Shown one piece after another: positions 7,882-18,408 of a DNA stretch of 49,170 nucleotides. Location of the stretch: the NCBI GenBank assembly GCA_964625175.1, contig CAZVAO010000003.1:1-49170 (forward strand), read 5' to 3'. Both the position numbers and the translations under genes were made by a program. The notes under the pieces are model-generated. The model did not search any database and was not told the DNA's origin. It was given only the letters and a program-made list of their open reading frames with translations. The stretch's first letter is position 1; every line of letters begins with the position of its first letter. This stretch comes from CAZVAO01 sp964625175. GTDB taxonomy: Bacteria; Bacillota; UBA994; PWPR01.

Positions 7882-8598
7882 TTAAGTATTTAGAGTTAGA
7901 TAATCGGTAATTAACTTGATCCATTCTGCTATCTTCATTTGCTTTTGCTTCACTTCACAGTCCGCTGACTTTGCCATTTCATAATTAATTCGTTGATAGT
8001 GTTGCAGGTCCTGTTCTAATATCGTAAGCAGTTCTGGAGAAACATCCCAGATATTTAGAGGCCCATAGTAGGCAGCCAAATGATCCAGCTTCCCCATGCG
8101 ACCAGGTTCAGCCAGAATAATTTGATAGCCGATTTCATTATCAATGACGAGCTTCTCCGCACTGATCCGCCAGTTATGCTGCTGTAACCACGTGCGCAAG
8201 TCTCCATAATCACTTTGTGGTTGGAGCACCATAAACTTTAATTGATTGACGTGATCCGGCGAGGCTTCTAAGATGCTAGTGATGGTACTACCCCCCATAC
8301 CGGTAATAGTGATGCCATCCACCTCACCAATTCTGAGCACCGTTAATCCCGCACCGCACCGCACCTGAATCTGGTTCGATAAATGATATTTCTGAACTTG
8401 ACGCCGTGCTTGAGCACAAGGGCCCTCAGCGATATCGCCAGCAATAACCTGTGCAGCAATGCCATTTTGTACGCAGTAAATTGGCAGGAAAGCATGATCT
8501 GTACCAATATCGGATAAAATTTGACACGCGGGAATAAGCGCCGCAACCGCTTGCAAACGCGCTGAAAGTCGTATTGCACTTATTTCACCTATACGCAT
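7882..8598 (-). CDS. trmK: tRNA (adenine(22)-N1)-methyltransferase
   Basis: A 238-residue SAM-dependent class I methyltransferase of the TrmK (YqfN) family, which makes m1A22 in tRNA. The SAM-binding region is visible as LSDIGTDHAFLPIY (about 28-41). A GMGGSTI motif and the LQPQSDYGDLRTWL segment typical of TrmK follow. The C-terminal third is helical and charged, as in the family. The ATG at 8598 follows a weak AGGGG site. In Bacillus trmK lies directly downstream of sigA; here carA-carB are inserted between rpoD and trmK. It forms a probable unit with the zinc-ribbon gene. Confidence 0.92.
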   Translation of the reverse strand: MRIGEISAIRLSARLQAVAALIPACQILSDIGTDHAFLPIYCVQNGIAAQVIAGDIAEGPCAQARRQVQKYHLSNQIQVRCGAGLTVLRIGEVDGITITGMGGSTITSILEASPDHVNQLKFMVLQPQSDYGDLRTWLQQHNWRISAEKLVIDNEIGYQIILAEPGRMGKLDHLAAYYGPLNIWDVSPELLTILEQDLQHYQRINYEMAKSADCEVKQKQMKIAEWIKLITDYLTLNT

Positions 8599-8641
8599 AA
8601 TCCCCTACCCCTATGATTGAGCCGGTGACCCGACCTGCTGC

Positions 8642-11600
8642 TTATTTAATCACGTAGTCTTGTAAAGCTTTTACTTGAACATTATCGCCATTTTTGACCT
8701 GCCTGAGCACCTCGAGAATCGCCAGTGCTGTGTCAGGCGAAGTGAGACATGGAATATCCATCTCTGAGGCCGCTCGTCTAATTTGAAATCCATCAGAAGT
8801 TGATAACTTCCCTTTGGTAAGCGTATTAATAACGAGCTGCGCTCGGTTATTGCGGATGTAATCAATCACATGAGGCCATCCTTCAGAAATTTTATTGACC
8901 TTCGTTACGGGAACATTCATTTCTTGTAACGCAAGCGCTGTGCCTCCCGTTGCGACAATGTGGAAGCCTAAATCTGCGAATTGGGCAATAAATGGCATGA
9001 GTTCTGCTTTATCTTTATCGGCAATCGTTGCCAATATCGTGCCTTCACGCGGAATATTTAAGCCTGCTCCGACAAACCCTTTATATAATGCATGGAAGTA
9101 ATTCTTGTCAATACCGAGAACCTCACCCGTTGATTTCATCTCTGGTCCTAAATGCGTGTCTACATCAGACAATTTTGAGAAGGAGAATACGGGCACTTTG
9201 ACGGCATAGTGATCTTGGGTGGGCATGATGCCACTGGAATACCCTAAGTCTCTAAGAGATGTTCCCAGAATGGCGTTTGTTGCCAGTTTAACCATTGGCA
9301 CCCCAGTCACCTTACTGAGGTAAGGGATGGTGCGGCTAGAACGTGGGTTCACTTCGATGACATAGACGTCTTCGTCGTTAACGATATATTGGATATTCAT
9401 CAAGCCTTTAATCCCGATTGCTTTAGCAAGTTTGATGGTGTATGTTTCAATTTTCTGTAATACGGTTGCGCTAATGGTGCGTGTAGGATAGACGGCAATA
9501 CTATCGCCTGAGTGAACCCCAGCACGCTCAATATGTTCCATCACCCCAGGAATTATGACCACATCACCGTCACAAATGGCATCCACTTCGACTTCTTTAC
9601 CAAAAACATATTTGTCGACCAAAATCGTTTGGTCTGGCACTTCTTTTATTGCAATATTCATATAGGATGTCAATTCATCGCGATTATAGACGACTTCCAT
9701 CGCCCGACCACCCAATACATAAGAAGGGCGGACCAATACTGGATAGCCAATTTCTTCGGCAATCTCTATCGCCTTAACGACACCTCGTGCGGTGCCACCT
9801 TGTGGATAGGGAACACCGATTTCTTCAAGTAATTTGATAAATCGATCGCGATCTTCGGCAAGGTCTATGCTGTTCACGCAGGTACCAATAATATTGACGC
9901 CAGCATCGTGCAGAGGTCGCGCCAAATTGATGGCAGTTTGTCCACCGAATTGCACAATCACGCCTTCTGGCTGCTCCACATCGATGATATTCATAACATC
10001 CTCTAATGTAAGCGGCTCAAAGTATAAGCGATCCGATGTGTCAAAGTCTGTGCTAACTGTTTCAGGATTATTGTTGACTATCAAGGCCTCATAACCCGCT
10101 TCTTTCAGAGCCCAAACAGAATGTACACTGCAGTAATCAAACTCTATCCCCTGACCGATGCGAATCGGACCAGAACCCAGCACCAAAACCTTGCGGTTCG
10201 CCGTAGGGATTGCTTCATTATAGGTTTCATAGGTGGAATAGAAGTAAGGCGTCGTCGCCTCAAATTCACCTGCACAGGTGTCCACCATCTTATATACTGG
10301 CTTAATGTCCTGTTCTAAGCGCATAGCCTTTACTTCTGCTTCTTTCATTTCAGCAAAGTAGGCAATCTCTCGGTCAGAAAACCCCAGTGATTTTAGGTTC
10401 TTTAATAAACCCGGAGACAAACCAAATTTAACGAGTTCTTGCTCAGCGACCACAATACGTTCAATCGCCCACAGGAAGTACTCGTCGATCATGGTAAGTC
10501 TGTGTAACCGTTCAACCGAATAATGACGTCTCAAAGCTTCAGCTAAAACGAACAAACGGCGGTCATCAGGGCTGACTAGCATAATCTGCAGGTCTGTATC
10601 ATTGACCTGACCGAGCCCTGGCAAATTAAGTCCATTGAGTCCGATATCTAAAGAACGCACCGCTTTTAATAAGGCAGATTCTAAAGTGCGATCAATCGCC
10701 ATGACTTCACCGGTAGCCTTCATTTGAGTGCCTAAAGAACGGTCAGCATAATGGAATTTGTCGAAAGGCCAGCGGGGTAATTTTACCACAATGTAGTCGA
10801 GGGCTGGCTCAAAGCAGGCTTTTGTTTTATTAGTGATGGCATTATCAATTTCATCAAGCGTATACCCAAGGGCAATGCGCGTAGCAACTTTTGCAATTGG
10901 GTAACCGGTTGCTTTTGATGCCAATGCCGAAGAGCGACTCACCCGCGGGTTTACTTCAATTAGGTAATACTGCATACTATCTGGATCGAGGGCGTATTGA
11001 ACGTTACAGCCTCCCTCGACGCCTAAGGCGCGAATGATTTTCAAAGCAGAAGTGCGCAACATTTGATACTCTTTATCTGCTAAGGTCTGGCTCGGGGCAA
11101 CCACGATACTATCGCCTGTATGAATGCCGACAGGGTCAATGTTTTCCATATTGCAGACGGAAATACAGTTGTCCATACTGTCACGCATGACTTCATATTC
11201 GATTTCTTTCCAGCCCTTGACACTGCGTTCAATCAACACTTGGCCGATACGGCTAAATTTAAAGCCGCGTAAAGTAATTTGCTCTAATTCTTCCTCATTG
11301 TCGGCGACGCCACCACCGGCCCCACCCATAGTAAAGGCGGGCCGCACAATAACTGGATAACCGATCTCTTGAGCGATGGCGATTGCCCCCTCCAAAGTCT
11401 CGGTCGTTCTGCTCTGGAGAACAGGCTCACCGATTTCTTCCATGAGCTGTTTAAAGGAATCGCGGTTCTCCGCTTTATCAATTGTATCTAGTTGGGTTCC
11501 CAATAAGACGATATTTAATTCTGCTAGGATACCGCTATCTGCTAATTCAATGGCCATATTTAAGCCTGTTTGCCCACCGAGTGTCGGTAGCAGGCCATCG

Positions 11601-11848
11601 GGTCGTTCTTTGCGTAAGATTTTAGTAATCACCTCAACGGTGATTGGCTCAATGTAAACACGATCTGCCATATTGGCGTCGGTCATGATCGTCGCTGGAT
11701 TGCTATTAACCAGCACAACTTCAATTCCCTCTTCCTTCAAGGCACGGCAAGCCTGACTTCCTGCATAATCGAATTCTGCCGCTTGACCAATAACAATTGG
11801 TCCAGATCCGATGACCATTACCTTGTGAATATCTTGTCTTTTAGGCAT
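8642..11848 (-). CDS. carB: Carbamoyl-phosphate synthase large subunit
   Basis: A 1068-residue protein of normal length. It has two homologous ATP-grasp halves, each opening with a nucleotide/pre-ATP motif: [15 protein letters not shown] near residue 13 and [15 protein letters not shown] near residue 560. The N-half phosphorylates bicarbonate and the C-half phosphorylates carbamate. The last ~140 residues form the MGS-like allosteric domain (the segment around [11 protein letters not shown]), the usual site of UMP or ornithine effects. It works with CarA, which channels ammonia from glutamine. The start lies 12 bp after carA, so the pair is one operon under the PyrR-type leader at 12949-13076. 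This suggests the product serves mainly pyrimidine synthesis; no arginine genes are seen. Confidence 0.98.
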   Translation of the reverse strand: MPKRQDIHKVMVIGSGPIVIGQAAEFDYAGSQACRALKEEGIEVVLVNSNPATIMTDANMADRVYIEPITVEVITKILRKERPDGLLPTLGGQTGLNMAIELADSGILAELNIVLLGTQLDTIDKAENRDSFKQLMEEIGEPVLQSRTTETLEGAIAIAQEIGYPVIVRPAFTMGGAGGGVADNEEELEQITLRGFKFSRIGQVLIERSVKGWKEIEYEVMRDSMDNCISVCNMENIDPVGIHTGDSIVVAPSQTLADKEYQMLRTSALKIIRALGVEGGCNVQYALDPDSMQYYLIEVNPRVSRSSALASKATGYPIAKVATRIALGYTLDEIDNAITNKTKACFEPALDYIVVKLPRWPFDKFHYADRSLGTQMKATGEVMAIDRTLESALLKAVRSLDIGLNGLNLPGLGQVNDTDLQIMLVSPDDRRLFVLAEALRRHYSVERLHRLTMIDEYFLWAIERIVVAEQELVKFGLSPGLLKNLKSLGFSDREIAYFAEMKEAEVKAMRLEQDIKPVYKMVDTCAGEFEATTPYFYSTYETYNEAIPTANRKVLVLGSGPIRIGQGIEFDYCSVHSVWALKEAGYEALIVNNNPETVSTDFDTSDRLYFEPLTLEDVMNIIDVEQPEGVIVQFGGQTAINLARPLHDAGVNIIGTCVNSIDLAEDRDRFIKLLEEIGVPYPQGGTARGVVKAIEIAEEIGYPVLVRPSYVLGGRAMEVVYNRDELTSYMNIAIKEVPDQTILVDKYVFGKEVEVDAICDGDVVIIPGVMEHIERAGVHSGDSIAVYPTRTISATVLQKIETYTIKLAKAIGIKGLMNIQYIVNDEDVYVIEVNPRSSRTIPYLSKVTGVPMVKLATNAILGTSLRDLGYSSGIMPTQDHYAVKVPVFSFSKLSDVDTHLGPEMKSTGEVLGIDKNYFHALYKGFVGAGLNIPREGTILATIADKDKAELMPFIAQFADLGFHIVATGGTALALQEMNVPVTKVNKISEGWPHVIDYIRNNRAQLVINTLTKGKLSTSDGFQIRRAASEMDIPCLTSPDTALAILEVLRQVKNGDNVQVKALQDYVIK

Positions 11849-11860
11849 TATGCATTCCTC

Positions 11861-12934
11861 CTATTGGTCCAACATCGCTACAAAGCGGTCGAATAAGTAA
11901 TGAGAATCTTCCGGCCCAGGTGAAGCCTCTGGGTGATACTGAACTGAGAAAGCCGGATAGCTGCTATGCCGAAAGCCCTCAACCGTTTGATCCGTCAAAT
12001 TGAGGTGAGTCACTTCTAAGCCTGTGCCCACCAAGGATTCCTCAGAGACGGCAAACCCGTGATTCTGTGCTGTGATATGCACTCTATTATTGGTCAAATC
12101 TTTGACAGGGTGGTTAGAGCCGCGGTGACCAAATTTCAACTTATAGGTCTTCGCTCCACAGGCAAGTCCCAATACTTGATGGCCAAGACAAATGCCGAAT
12201 ATCGGTTTAACGCCCAGAAGCTTTCGTACATTTTCGATAACGATGGGAACATCCTCCGGGTCGCCAGGACCATTAGAAATAAGGATGCCGTGGGGCTTAT
12301 AAGAAAGAATATCTTCAGTGGATGTCAGCGCGGGTACAACGACGACCTGACAGCCCCGCTTGACTAATGAGCGAATAATATTACGCTTTGCACCACAATC
12401 TATCAAAACAACGCGCTTATTGCCATGCCCTTGGGTGTAGGGAGCTGCTACGGTAACTTGTGATACTAAATCTGAACCCGATAATGGAGGCACATTCATG
12501 ACCTGCTGACGCAGTTCTTCGTCACTGAGGTCTTCTGATGTAATCAACCCCCGCATCGTTCCGTATTGACGAATTTTTTTGGTCAATTCACGCGTATCAA
12601 TCCCGGTAATCGCCACAATTTCGTGGTGTTGTAAATATTCAGCTAGACTAAATTCGGAACGCCAGTTGCTGGGTTTGTGGCAAATTTGCTTGACAATCAA
12701 ACCTCGAATTTGGGGATGGCGGGACTCTGAATCAAAGTCTATGTGACCGTAGTTGCCTATCAATGGATAGGTGAGCGTTACGATTTGTCCCCGATAAGAT
12801 GGGTCGGTTATAATCTCTTGATAACCCGTCATGCTTGTATTAAAGACAACTTCACCGGAAGTAGCAGCACGAAAACCAAAATTCTCGCCATAAAAAATAC
12901 TACCGTCTTCAAGAACCAGTCTGGCTATTTTCAC
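11861..12934 (-). CDS. carA: Carbamoyl-phosphate synthase small (glutaminase) subunit
   Basis: A 357-residue protein. The N-terminal CPSase small-chain domain (1 to about 150) is followed by a class I glutamine amidotransferase domain (about 173-355). The nucleophile is Cys249 in GICLGHQ, and the His/Glu pair lies in the YHPEASPGP segment near the C-terminus. It releases ammonia from glutamine for CarB. The start is GTG 12934 with a good AAGGAGG. The gene lies 12 bp upstream of carB and directly below a transcription attenuator with PyrR-binding motifs, so repression by UMP via PyrR is the likely control. No pyrR gene is in the window. Confidence 0.97.
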   Translation of the reverse strand: MKIARLVLEDGSIFYGENFGFRAATSGEVVFNTSMTGYQEIITDPSYRGQIVTLTYPLIGNYGHIDFDSESRHPQIRGLIVKQICHKPSNWRSEFSLAEYLQHHEIVAITGIDTRELTKKIRQYGTMRGLITSEDLSDEELRQQVMNVPPLSGSDLVSQVTVAAPYTQGHGNKRVVLIDCGAKRNIIRSLVKRGCQVVVVPALTSTEDILSYKPHGILISNGPGDPEDVPIVIENVRKLLGVKPIFGICLGHQVLGLACGAKTYKLKFGHRGSNHPVKDLTNNRVHITAQNHGFAVSEESLVGTGLEVTHLNLTDQTVEGFRHSSYPAFSVQYHPEASPGPEDSHYLFDRFVAMLDQ

Positions 12935-12948
12935 AATAATGCCTCCTT

Positions 12949-12983
12949 AAAAATATAAAACCCCTGCCGTGAGTAGGCAGGGG
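12949..12983 (-). terminator. Attenuator terminator before carA
   Basis: In the minus-strand RNA, CCCCTGCC pairs with GGCAGGGG (stem within 12961-12983, 7-nt loop) and is followed by UUUUAUAUUUUU. It sits between the promoter and the carA ribosome binding site, so it must be read through. Its loop plus the first two bases of the 3' arm (CTCACGG) are complementary to CCGTGAG in PyrR box 2, giving a ready antiterminator pairing. Confidence 0.85.
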
Positions 12984-13012
12984 AATGCATTCATTCCTCA
13001 TAATACCTTATC

Positions 13013-13076
13013 AACCTCACGGGATTGCTTTAAAGGACTATAAATCATCTGCAATGCTTTTTCAGCCTCTCGGACT
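13013..13076 (-). promoter_or_regulatory. Tandem PyrR-binding hairpins in the carA leader
   Basis: Box 1 (13064-13076) reads AGTCCGAGAGGCT within a GCTTTT/AAAAAGC stem. Box 2 (13013-13026) reads AATCCCGTGAGGTT and fits the known PyrR consensus ARUCCNGNGAGGYU exactly, within a CCTT/AAGG stem. Box 1 lacks one N between CC and GAG relative to that consensus. PyrR with UMP bound would stabilise box 2, block the antiterminator and cut off carAB. Two boxes upstream of one terminator is not the usual arrangement. Confidence 0.8.
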
Positions 13077-13100
13077 GTATTAAAAGCATATACCATACAA

Positions 13101-13129
13101 AGTTTAACTGAATACAAGACGCCTGTCAA
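13101..13129 (-). promoter_or_regulatory. carAB promoter
   Basis: A perfect TTGACA (13124-13129), a 17-bp spacer and TAAACT (13101-13106) on the minus strand place the start of transcription about 25-30 nt before PyrR box 1. Confidence 0.75.
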
Positions 13130-13230
13130 CAGCTGCACTAACATTAACAAGAACCCACTCCCTCTTCGCACCTTTAACGGTCATCATGCATCCGAGATTT
13201 CAAGCACCTAGAGACCCAACAATGTGACTA

Positions 13231-13265
13231 AAATCAAAACCACCCCTGCTATATCAGGAGTGGTT
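13231..13265 (-). terminator. Rho-independent terminator of rpoD
   Basis: AACCACCCCTG (13238-13248) pairs with CAGGAGTGGTT (13255-13265) with one mismatch. A T-rich tail follows in the minus-strand direction. It lies about 32 bp after the rpoD stop. Confidence 0.8.
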
Positions 13266-13297
13266 ACATAATCATTAATGATTCTAAAATATTACAT

Positions 13298-14380
13298 TTA
13301 CTCTAAAAAGTCTTTCAATTGGCGTGATCGACTAGGGTGACGCAGTTTGCGAAGTGCTTTTGCCTCAATCTGCCGGATACGCTCACGCGTTACGTTGAAT
13401 TGGCGTCCCACTTCTTCTAAAGTGCGTGCACGTCCATCATCTAAACCAAAACGCAAACGCAAAACTCTTTGCTCACGTTCCGTTAAAGTGTTGAGGACTT
13501 CGTCGAGTTGGTCTTTAAGAAGCTCATAAGCCGCTGCCTCAGCAGGTGCAATAGCCCCTTCATCTGGGATAAAATCACCTAGGTGAGAATCTTCTTCTTC
13601 TCCTATAGGAATCTCAAGCGATACGGGTTCTTGCGAAATTTTTTGGATTTCATGTACTTTCTCAGCTGTAATCCCCATCACTTCCCCAATTTCTTCGGGG
13701 GTAGGCTCTCGACCGAGCTCCTGCAGGAGCTGGCGCGAAATTCGGACAAGTTTATTAATGGTCTCAACCATGTGTACAGGGATGCGGATTGTGCGTGCCT
13801 GGTCAGCAATAGCCCGCGTAATCGCTTGGCGAATCCACCAAGTTGCATAGGTGGAAAATTTATAGCCCTTGCGGTAATCAAATTTTTCAACCGCTTTAAT
13901 GAGACCTAGATTACCTTCTTGAATTAAATCTAAAAAAAGCATGCCACGTCCGACATATCGCTTGGCAATACTAACCACTAAACGAAGATTCGCTTCAACC
14001 AGCATTCGCTTTCCAGCCATATCGCCTCGCTCCATCATCTGGGCAAGTTCTACCTCTTGTTTGGCTGTCAGTAAGGGCACGCGGCCAATTTCCTTCAAAT
14101 ACATCCGAACGGGATCATTTATCTTAATGTTTGTTAGATAATCAACTTTTGCCGGGGCTATTTTCTTTTCAGTTGTTCCCTCAACGACTTCATCTACCAG
14201 TTCAATATTCTGCTCTGCGATTTCAGTATACAGATTATCGGTTTGCTCTGGCGTCATAACAAATTCTTGAAGGGCATCTGTTATTTCGTCATAAGAAAGC
14301 TGACCCCTCTTGCGACCTTTGTTTAGTAAATCATTAATCGCTTCACGCTTTAATTTGAGCTGTGGGTTCTTTTCAGACAC
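13298..14380 (-). CDS. rpoD: Primary sigma factor RpoD/SigA
   Basis: A 360-residue group 1 sigma-70 factor. A short region 1.1-like N-terminus (about 10-75) is followed by regions 1.2-2.4 ([11 protein letters not shown] near 90, the [11 protein letters not shown] and [10 protein letters not shown] core segments), region 3, and region 4 with the HTH around [16 protein letters not shown] near the C-terminus. The length fits Firmicutes SigA (about 360-375) and not the longer proteobacterial forms. The start is GTG 14380 with GGAAGGGAGGG ahead. It follows dnaG with a 370-bp gap, so it may have its own promoter, though none is clear. It directs transcription of the sigma-A type promoters noted across the window. 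Confidence 0.98.
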   Translation of the reverse strand: MSEKNPQLKLKREAINDLLNKGRKRGQLSYDEITDALQEFVMTPEQTDNLYTEIAEQNIELVDEVVEGTTEKKIAPAKVDYLTNIKINDPVRMYLKEIGRVPLLTAKQEVELAQMMERGDMAGKRMLVEANLRLVVSIAKRYVGRGMLFLDLIQEGNLGLIKAVEKFDYRKGYKFSTYATWWIRQAITRAIADQARTIRIPVHMVETINKLVRISRQLLQELGREPTPEEIGEVMGITAEKVHEIQKISQEPVSLEIPIGEEEDSHLGDFIPDEGAIAPAEAAAYELLKDQLDEVLNTLTEREQRVLRLRFGLDDGRARTLEEVGRQFNVTRERIRQIEAKALRKLRHPSRSRQLKDFLE

Positions 14381-14749
14381 AATAGTCCCTCCCTTCCTAA
14401 TAGCTTCATATTCTTAATTATTATCAAATCAGTTCGTATTTCTATCTTTCTATTTTAACGTAAATTTTTATCACCTATTCATATCCATAAGGATCAGAAC
14501 TAAACAATCATATCAATGATTTTTCGCACCTAGGCACCATAAAATAACATATAAATATAGAATTAGTCAATAAAATTTAAGAATTCATTCTTACAGGTAA
14601 TAGTATTCTGCGTAAACGGTCGATATCCTGCTAACATTTACTTTTTTTAACAGGTTATCGCTATTATCATGCGCGTCATGCGATTACAGCATCATGCGCT
14701 AGCGGATTATCTCATTTCAATCACACGACCGCCCCATCATGCTACATGC
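14381..14749. other. Intergenic region between dnaG and rpoD
   Basis: About 370 bp of AT-rich DNA. It holds the rpoD ribosome binding site next to 14380 and several TATA-like segments. I could not identify a promoter with acceptable -35 and -10 boxes or a T-tailed hairpin, and no gene is seen. Confidence 0.5.
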
Positions 14750-16510
14750 TTAAGATTCACGCGCTAGAGATGCCCGCTGATGTTCCAGTCTATTGTACTC
14801 TTGGAGAAGATTGCTAACATCATCTCCTAGCTTGCTGGCTTCGCGAATTTGCACCCGCAATAAACTGATTTCTTCGTTTAACCGCAATTTTGTCAATTGT
14901 TCGATAATCCGCTCCTCATCCTTGTCGTTTCCCTCAATCATAAGAATCCGGGCTAATTCTGCTCGTTCGTCTGCAGATTGGCATTTTTCAACCAGTTCCT
15001 GCGGGTCATCCTCGTAGGTCAGAATTAAGGTGAGGAGATTTCGATGGACTCTACTAGCAAACAAAGCTGGGCTAACCTTGTGATGTGAGTTCATTATGTG
15101 TCGGAGCAGTTTTCTCTCTAAATCCATTGCTAAACCAGATATTTTATGATCCATTGGCTTAGCACTTTCTACCTGATTATGAGGTTGATTCTGATGGTGT
15201 CGCTGGCGCACTTGCTCTACTTCAAATTCTAAGGCTGCTCGATCTAAATTATAGAGCTGTGAATAGTCATTTAAATAACCTGCTTTTTCTAAGCGATTCT
15301 CCACCCCACTTATTAAGATAACCAATTCATTGATAAACTTCATCTTCTCCTCGCGGATGTCTAGACGGTAGTTTTTTTCGGTTACTGAAACTAAGTAAGT
15401 GAAATAGTCGAGAGCCTGTTCATTAATCACTTTTTTAAACGCTGCCGCTCCATGTGCTTTGATATAATCATCGGGATCCTGCCCATCTGGCAACATAATA
15501 ACCTGCACATTAAGCCCTTCTTGCTTGAGGATCTCAATACCCCTTTGAGCCGCTCGTAGCCCTGCGCGATCACCATCATAACAAATTAAACAACGATCCG
15601 TATAGCGACGTAGTAAGCGACCTTGTTCGGGAGTCAAAGCGGTACCTAAAGAGGCAACTACATTAGTCACTCCAGCCTGCCAGGCTGCTAAAACATCTAG
15701 ATAGCCCTCCATAAGAATCGCTAAATTCTCTGATTTGATACTACTGCGTGCCTGGTAAAGCCCGTAGAGGGTCTTGCTTTTATGGTAAAGCGCCATTTCA
15801 GGTGAATTCAAATATTTGGGCTGACCATCTCCCAGAATACGTCCACCAAACCCAATCACCCGCCCCATAATATCATGAATCGGGAAAATAACTCGGTTGC
15901 GATATTTGTCGTAATACCCCCCGGATTCTCCGCTTTGCGAAGTATTATTGCGCTCGGCGGCAAGTCCTAATTCCACCAGAAAATTCATCGGAATATTGCG
16001 CCTTGCAGCCCGCTTGACAATAAAATCCCAACCCTCAGGGGCATACCCTATTTCTGCTGTTTTAATAATGTCTTCTGAAAATCCGCGCTCAGCGAGGTAG
16101 TTCCGCGCGTTCTGACCCATCTCACTAGCGAAAGCCCGGCGAAAAAGGCGATTAGCGAATTTATTAATTTTGTACAATACCTCACGATGATTGTCTGCAG
16201 ACCGTTCTTCTTTACTAATCTCTACGCCTGTGACCTCCGCTAAATAGCGTACGGCCTCAGGGAAGCTCCACCCTTCAATCTCCATTAGGAAATTAAAAAT
16301 ATCACCGCCGGCTTGACAACCAAAACAATAGTACAATCCTGTGTCTGGATCCACGGTAAATGAGGGCGTTTTCTCATCGTGAAAAGGGCAGAGGGCTTTA
16401 TAACGCCGCCCTGCTTTTTCTAACTTCAAATAACGGCTTAATGTATCAATGACATTAAGACGTTGTCGTATTTCATTTATTTGTTCTGGAGACACAAAGT
16501 TTGGGCTCAT
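14750..16510 (-). CDS. dnaG: DNA primase
   Basis: A 586-residue primase that makes RNA primers for replication. The N-terminal zinc-binding domain shows Cys41, His44, Cys62 and Cys65 (CPFH...CFGC). The RNA polymerase core follows with a TOPRIM fold: LMEGYLDVLAA (the glutamate motif) and CYDGDRAG (the DxD motif). The C-terminal ~150 residues are helical and charged, fitting the DnaB-helicase-binding domain. The length is normal. It lies upstream of rpoD as in the macromolecular-synthesis operon of many bacteria. The ATG at 16510 is preceded only by a weak AAGGGA. Confidence 0.97.
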   Translation of the reverse strand: MSPNFVSPEQINEIRQRLNVIDTLSRYLKLEKAGRRYKALCPFHDEKTPSFTVDPDTGLYYCFGCQAGGDIFNFLMEIEGWSFPEAVRYLAEVTGVEISKEERSADNHREVLYKINKFANRLFRRAFASEMGQNARNYLAERGFSEDIIKTAEIGYAPEGWDFIVKRAARRNIPMNFLVELGLAAERNNTSQSGESGGYYDKYRNRVIFPIHDIMGRVIGFGGRILGDGQPKYLNSPEMALYHKSKTLYGLYQARSSIKSENLAILMEGYLDVLAAWQAGVTNVVASLGTALTPEQGRLLRRYTDRCLICYDGDRAGLRAAQRGIEILKQEGLNVQVIMLPDGQDPDDYIKAHGAAAFKKVINEQALDYFTYLVSVTEKNYRLDIREEKMKFINELVILISGVENRLEKAGYLNDYSQLYNLDRAALEFEVEQVRQRHHQNQPHNQVESAKPMDHKISGLAMDLERKLLRHIMNSHHKVSPALFASRVHRNLLTLILTYEDDPQELVEKCQSADERAELARILMIEGNDKDEERIIEQLTKLRLNEEISLLRVQIREASKLGDDVSNLLQEYNRLEHQRASLARES

Positions 16511-16906
16511 AGTATCCCTTCATTTCTAAATCAGTATTGGTTCGCAGACCACCGTATTGGCAAAAATTCCTTTTTAATATGTTAGTTTAGTGTTAGCAAT
16601 TTCACCAAAAAGTAAAACCTAAAATCCTGTAGAATCTTTAAAGCTGTTTTTTAGTCAAACAACTAGGGGGGTCACCAACCATCGCACAGCGCTATTCATC
16701 ATACTAGAGAAAGCGATATTCAAATCATCCCACCCACCATTTCATAGGATCCAGTTGTTCATAAACTATGATGCGCAAGCCTGAAGAATGTTAGCTTGTG
16801 CACGCCGTACATTGATTATTCGCCTCACGTGTATGATTACTTATTACTACAAAAGTAGGCATATTCCTGCTTTTAATTGCAAATCCTCTAAATAGTTCTG
16901 AATTGA
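16511..16906. other. Intergenic region between ppsR and dnaG
   Basis: Nearly 400 bp without a gene. It presumably holds the dnaG promoter; a TTGACT is present on the minus strand near 16650 but no convincing -10 follows at the right distance. No repeats shared with the window ends were found here. Confidence 0.45.
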
Positions 16907-16944
16907 GACAAAAATGACCCAACCATATGCCAGTTGCGTCATTT
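16907..16944 (-). terminator. Rho-independent terminator of ppsR
   Basis: AAATGACCCAAC (16912-16923) pairs with GTTGCGTCATTT (16933-16944) with a single mismatch. A U-rich tail follows in the minus-strand RNA. It begins 14 bp past the ppsR stop. Confidence 0.75.
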
Positions 16945-16957
16945 ATGATACAATCTG

Positions 16958-17776
16958 CTATTTACTGCGCTTCTTATACATTTCAATAATAAGACCCGCT
17001 GTTTCCTCGACCGCCTTATGGGTAACATCGATGACGGGGCACCCTAGTTCTTCAGTGATACGGAGGGAATGGGCCAGTTCGCGATTGATTCTAGAGATTC
17101 CAGCATACGTCGCCGTATCCCCCAATCCTAAAGCCTTAAGGCGCTCTGTACGAATCTCTGTTAGGATATCCGGCTTAATAATAAGACCAATAATCATGCC
17201 CTTTTCCACGGCATAAAGCTCTGCTGGGAGCATCACCTCGGGAACTAAAGGCACATTTGCCACGCGATACCCTCTATTGGCAAGATACATGCTTAGTGGC
17301 GTTTTAGATGTACGCGAAACACCAATTAGAATGATATCCGCACGCAATAAGCCTCTCGGGTCTTTACCATCATCATATTTTACAGCAAACTCGATGGCCT
17401 CAACTTCTTTGAAATATTCATCATCAAGGGTATGGATTAGGCCCGCCTTACCCTCCGGCTTCCAGCCTCTAAGGTCTGCAAATGTATCAAATATTGGTCC
17501 TAATAAATTAACGGTTTGATAGTGGGCGTTTCGAGAATGTTCTTCCAAGTACTCAGCTAATCCCGGAATCACCAATGTATAAACTAGCAAATCCGCTTCC
17601 TCTATCGCTTTATCTAAAACATCTTGGAGGATCTCGGTTGTTGTTACATAGGGATACTGCCGTACCACAATCTTGTGTTTGCCATATTGGCTCGTTGCCG
17701 CCTGCACAACTTGATTAGCCGTTTCTCCAATTGCATCGGAAATGATATAAACAATTACAGCATCTAGGTATTCCAT
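16958..17776 (-). CDS. ppsR: Pyruvate phosphate dikinase/PEP synthase regulatory protein (DUF299)
   Basis: A 272-residue member of the PPDK/PEPS regulatory family, which carries out both ADP-dependent phosphorylation and Pi-dependent dephosphorylation of its dikinase target. The P-loop-like GVSRTSKTPLSMYLA motif lies near residue 150. The N-terminal IISDAIGETANQVVQAA segment is typical of the family. Length is normal. The start codon overlaps the stop of the ccpN-like gene (TAATG), so translation is coupled. The same pair (ccpN-yqfL) occurs in Bacillus, where the two proteins act together in control of gluconeogenic genes. The target dikinase is not in this window. Confidence 0.93.
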   Translation of the reverse strand: MEYLDAVIVYIISDAIGETANQVVQAATSQYGKHKIVVRQYPYVTTTEILQDVLDKAIEEADLLVYTLVIPGLAEYLEEHSRNAHYQTVNLLGPIFDTFADLRGWKPEGKAGLIHTLDDEYFKEVEAIEFAVKYDDGKDPRGLLRADIILIGVSRTSKTPLSMYLANRGYRVANVPLVPEVMLPAELYAVEKGMIIGLIIKPDILTEIRTERLKALGLGDTATYAGISRINRELAHSLRITEELGCPVIDVTHKAVEETAGLIIEMYKKRSK

Positions 17777-18408
17777 TAGCGTCCTCCCAATTCCACAAAT
17801 AGCTTAGCTATTGTTGTTTTTGATATTCTCCCACTAACGAGAAAGCCCTCTCGGCCATCTTCTGCTTCTCGGACGACTGGCAAGCAATCTACCTCATAAT
17901 CGACAATTTTCCGTGCCGCCTCCCAAATGCTCTCATGTTCAGTTGTAAAATGAATATTCGGCATCCTGGTCATAATCATTTGCAGCGGGATTTTATTGGT
18001 GTCCACGTTACCCAGCAAACTTTTCAAAAGATCCTTACGGGAAATAACACCTGCTAGAAGCCCTTGGTCATCGATCACAATTAAAGTTCCGACATCTTCC
18101 AGAAAAATGGTAACGACCGCATCATAGACACTCTGATCACTCCGCAATATGACGGGAACTGACATTAAATCGCTTACCTTTGTTGATCGCAAGTGTTCCA
18201 CCAACAAAGAGTTTACTGTATTCCCAGAATAATAGTAGCCTACGCGTGGTCGTGCACCAAGATAACCTGTCATGGTTAAAACGGCGAGATCTGCACGCAA
18301 AGCCGTTCTTGATAAATTGAGCGCTGCTGCAATATCTTCGCCACTTATTGGGCCATTTCGCTTAACAATTCGGACAATTTCCTTTTGACGATCTGTAAGT
18401 TCGATGAT
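17776..18408 (-). CDS. ccpN: CcpN-like transcriptional regulator, HTH plus two CBS domains (non-AUG start)
   Basis: About 210 residues: an N-terminal helix-turn-helix (ELTDRQKEIVRIVKRNGPIS... to about residue 60), then two CBS domains that sense nucleotides. CcpN represses gluconeogenic genes in Bacillus and is encoded beside yqfL/ppsR, as here. The first ATG/GTG/TTG in frame is TTG 18300, which would cut off most of the HTH and has no ribosome site. Homologous coding continues upstream to ATC codons at 18408 and 18405, 4-7 nt after an AGAGGGG site, and an in-frame TAG lies a few codons further up. The start is therefore either ATC (non-canonical) or ATG 18430 if one base of the GGGG run at 18412-18415 is an error. 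I give the ATC version. Confidence 0.8.
   Translation of the reverse strand: MIELTDRQKEIVRIVKRNGPISGEDIAAALNLSRTALRADLAVLTMTGYLGARPRVGYYYSGNTVNSLLVEHLRSTKVSDLMSVPVILRSDQSVYDAVVTIFLEDVGTLIVIDDQGLLAGVISRKDLLKSLLGNVDTNKIPLQMIMTRMPNIHFTTEHESIWEAARKIVDYEVDCLPVVREAEDGREGFLVSGRISKTTIAKLFVELGGR

Noticed and set aside
17776..18300. ccpN-like gene starting at TTG 18300
   Set aside because: It would lose most of the DNA-binding domain, and there is no ribosome site before it.
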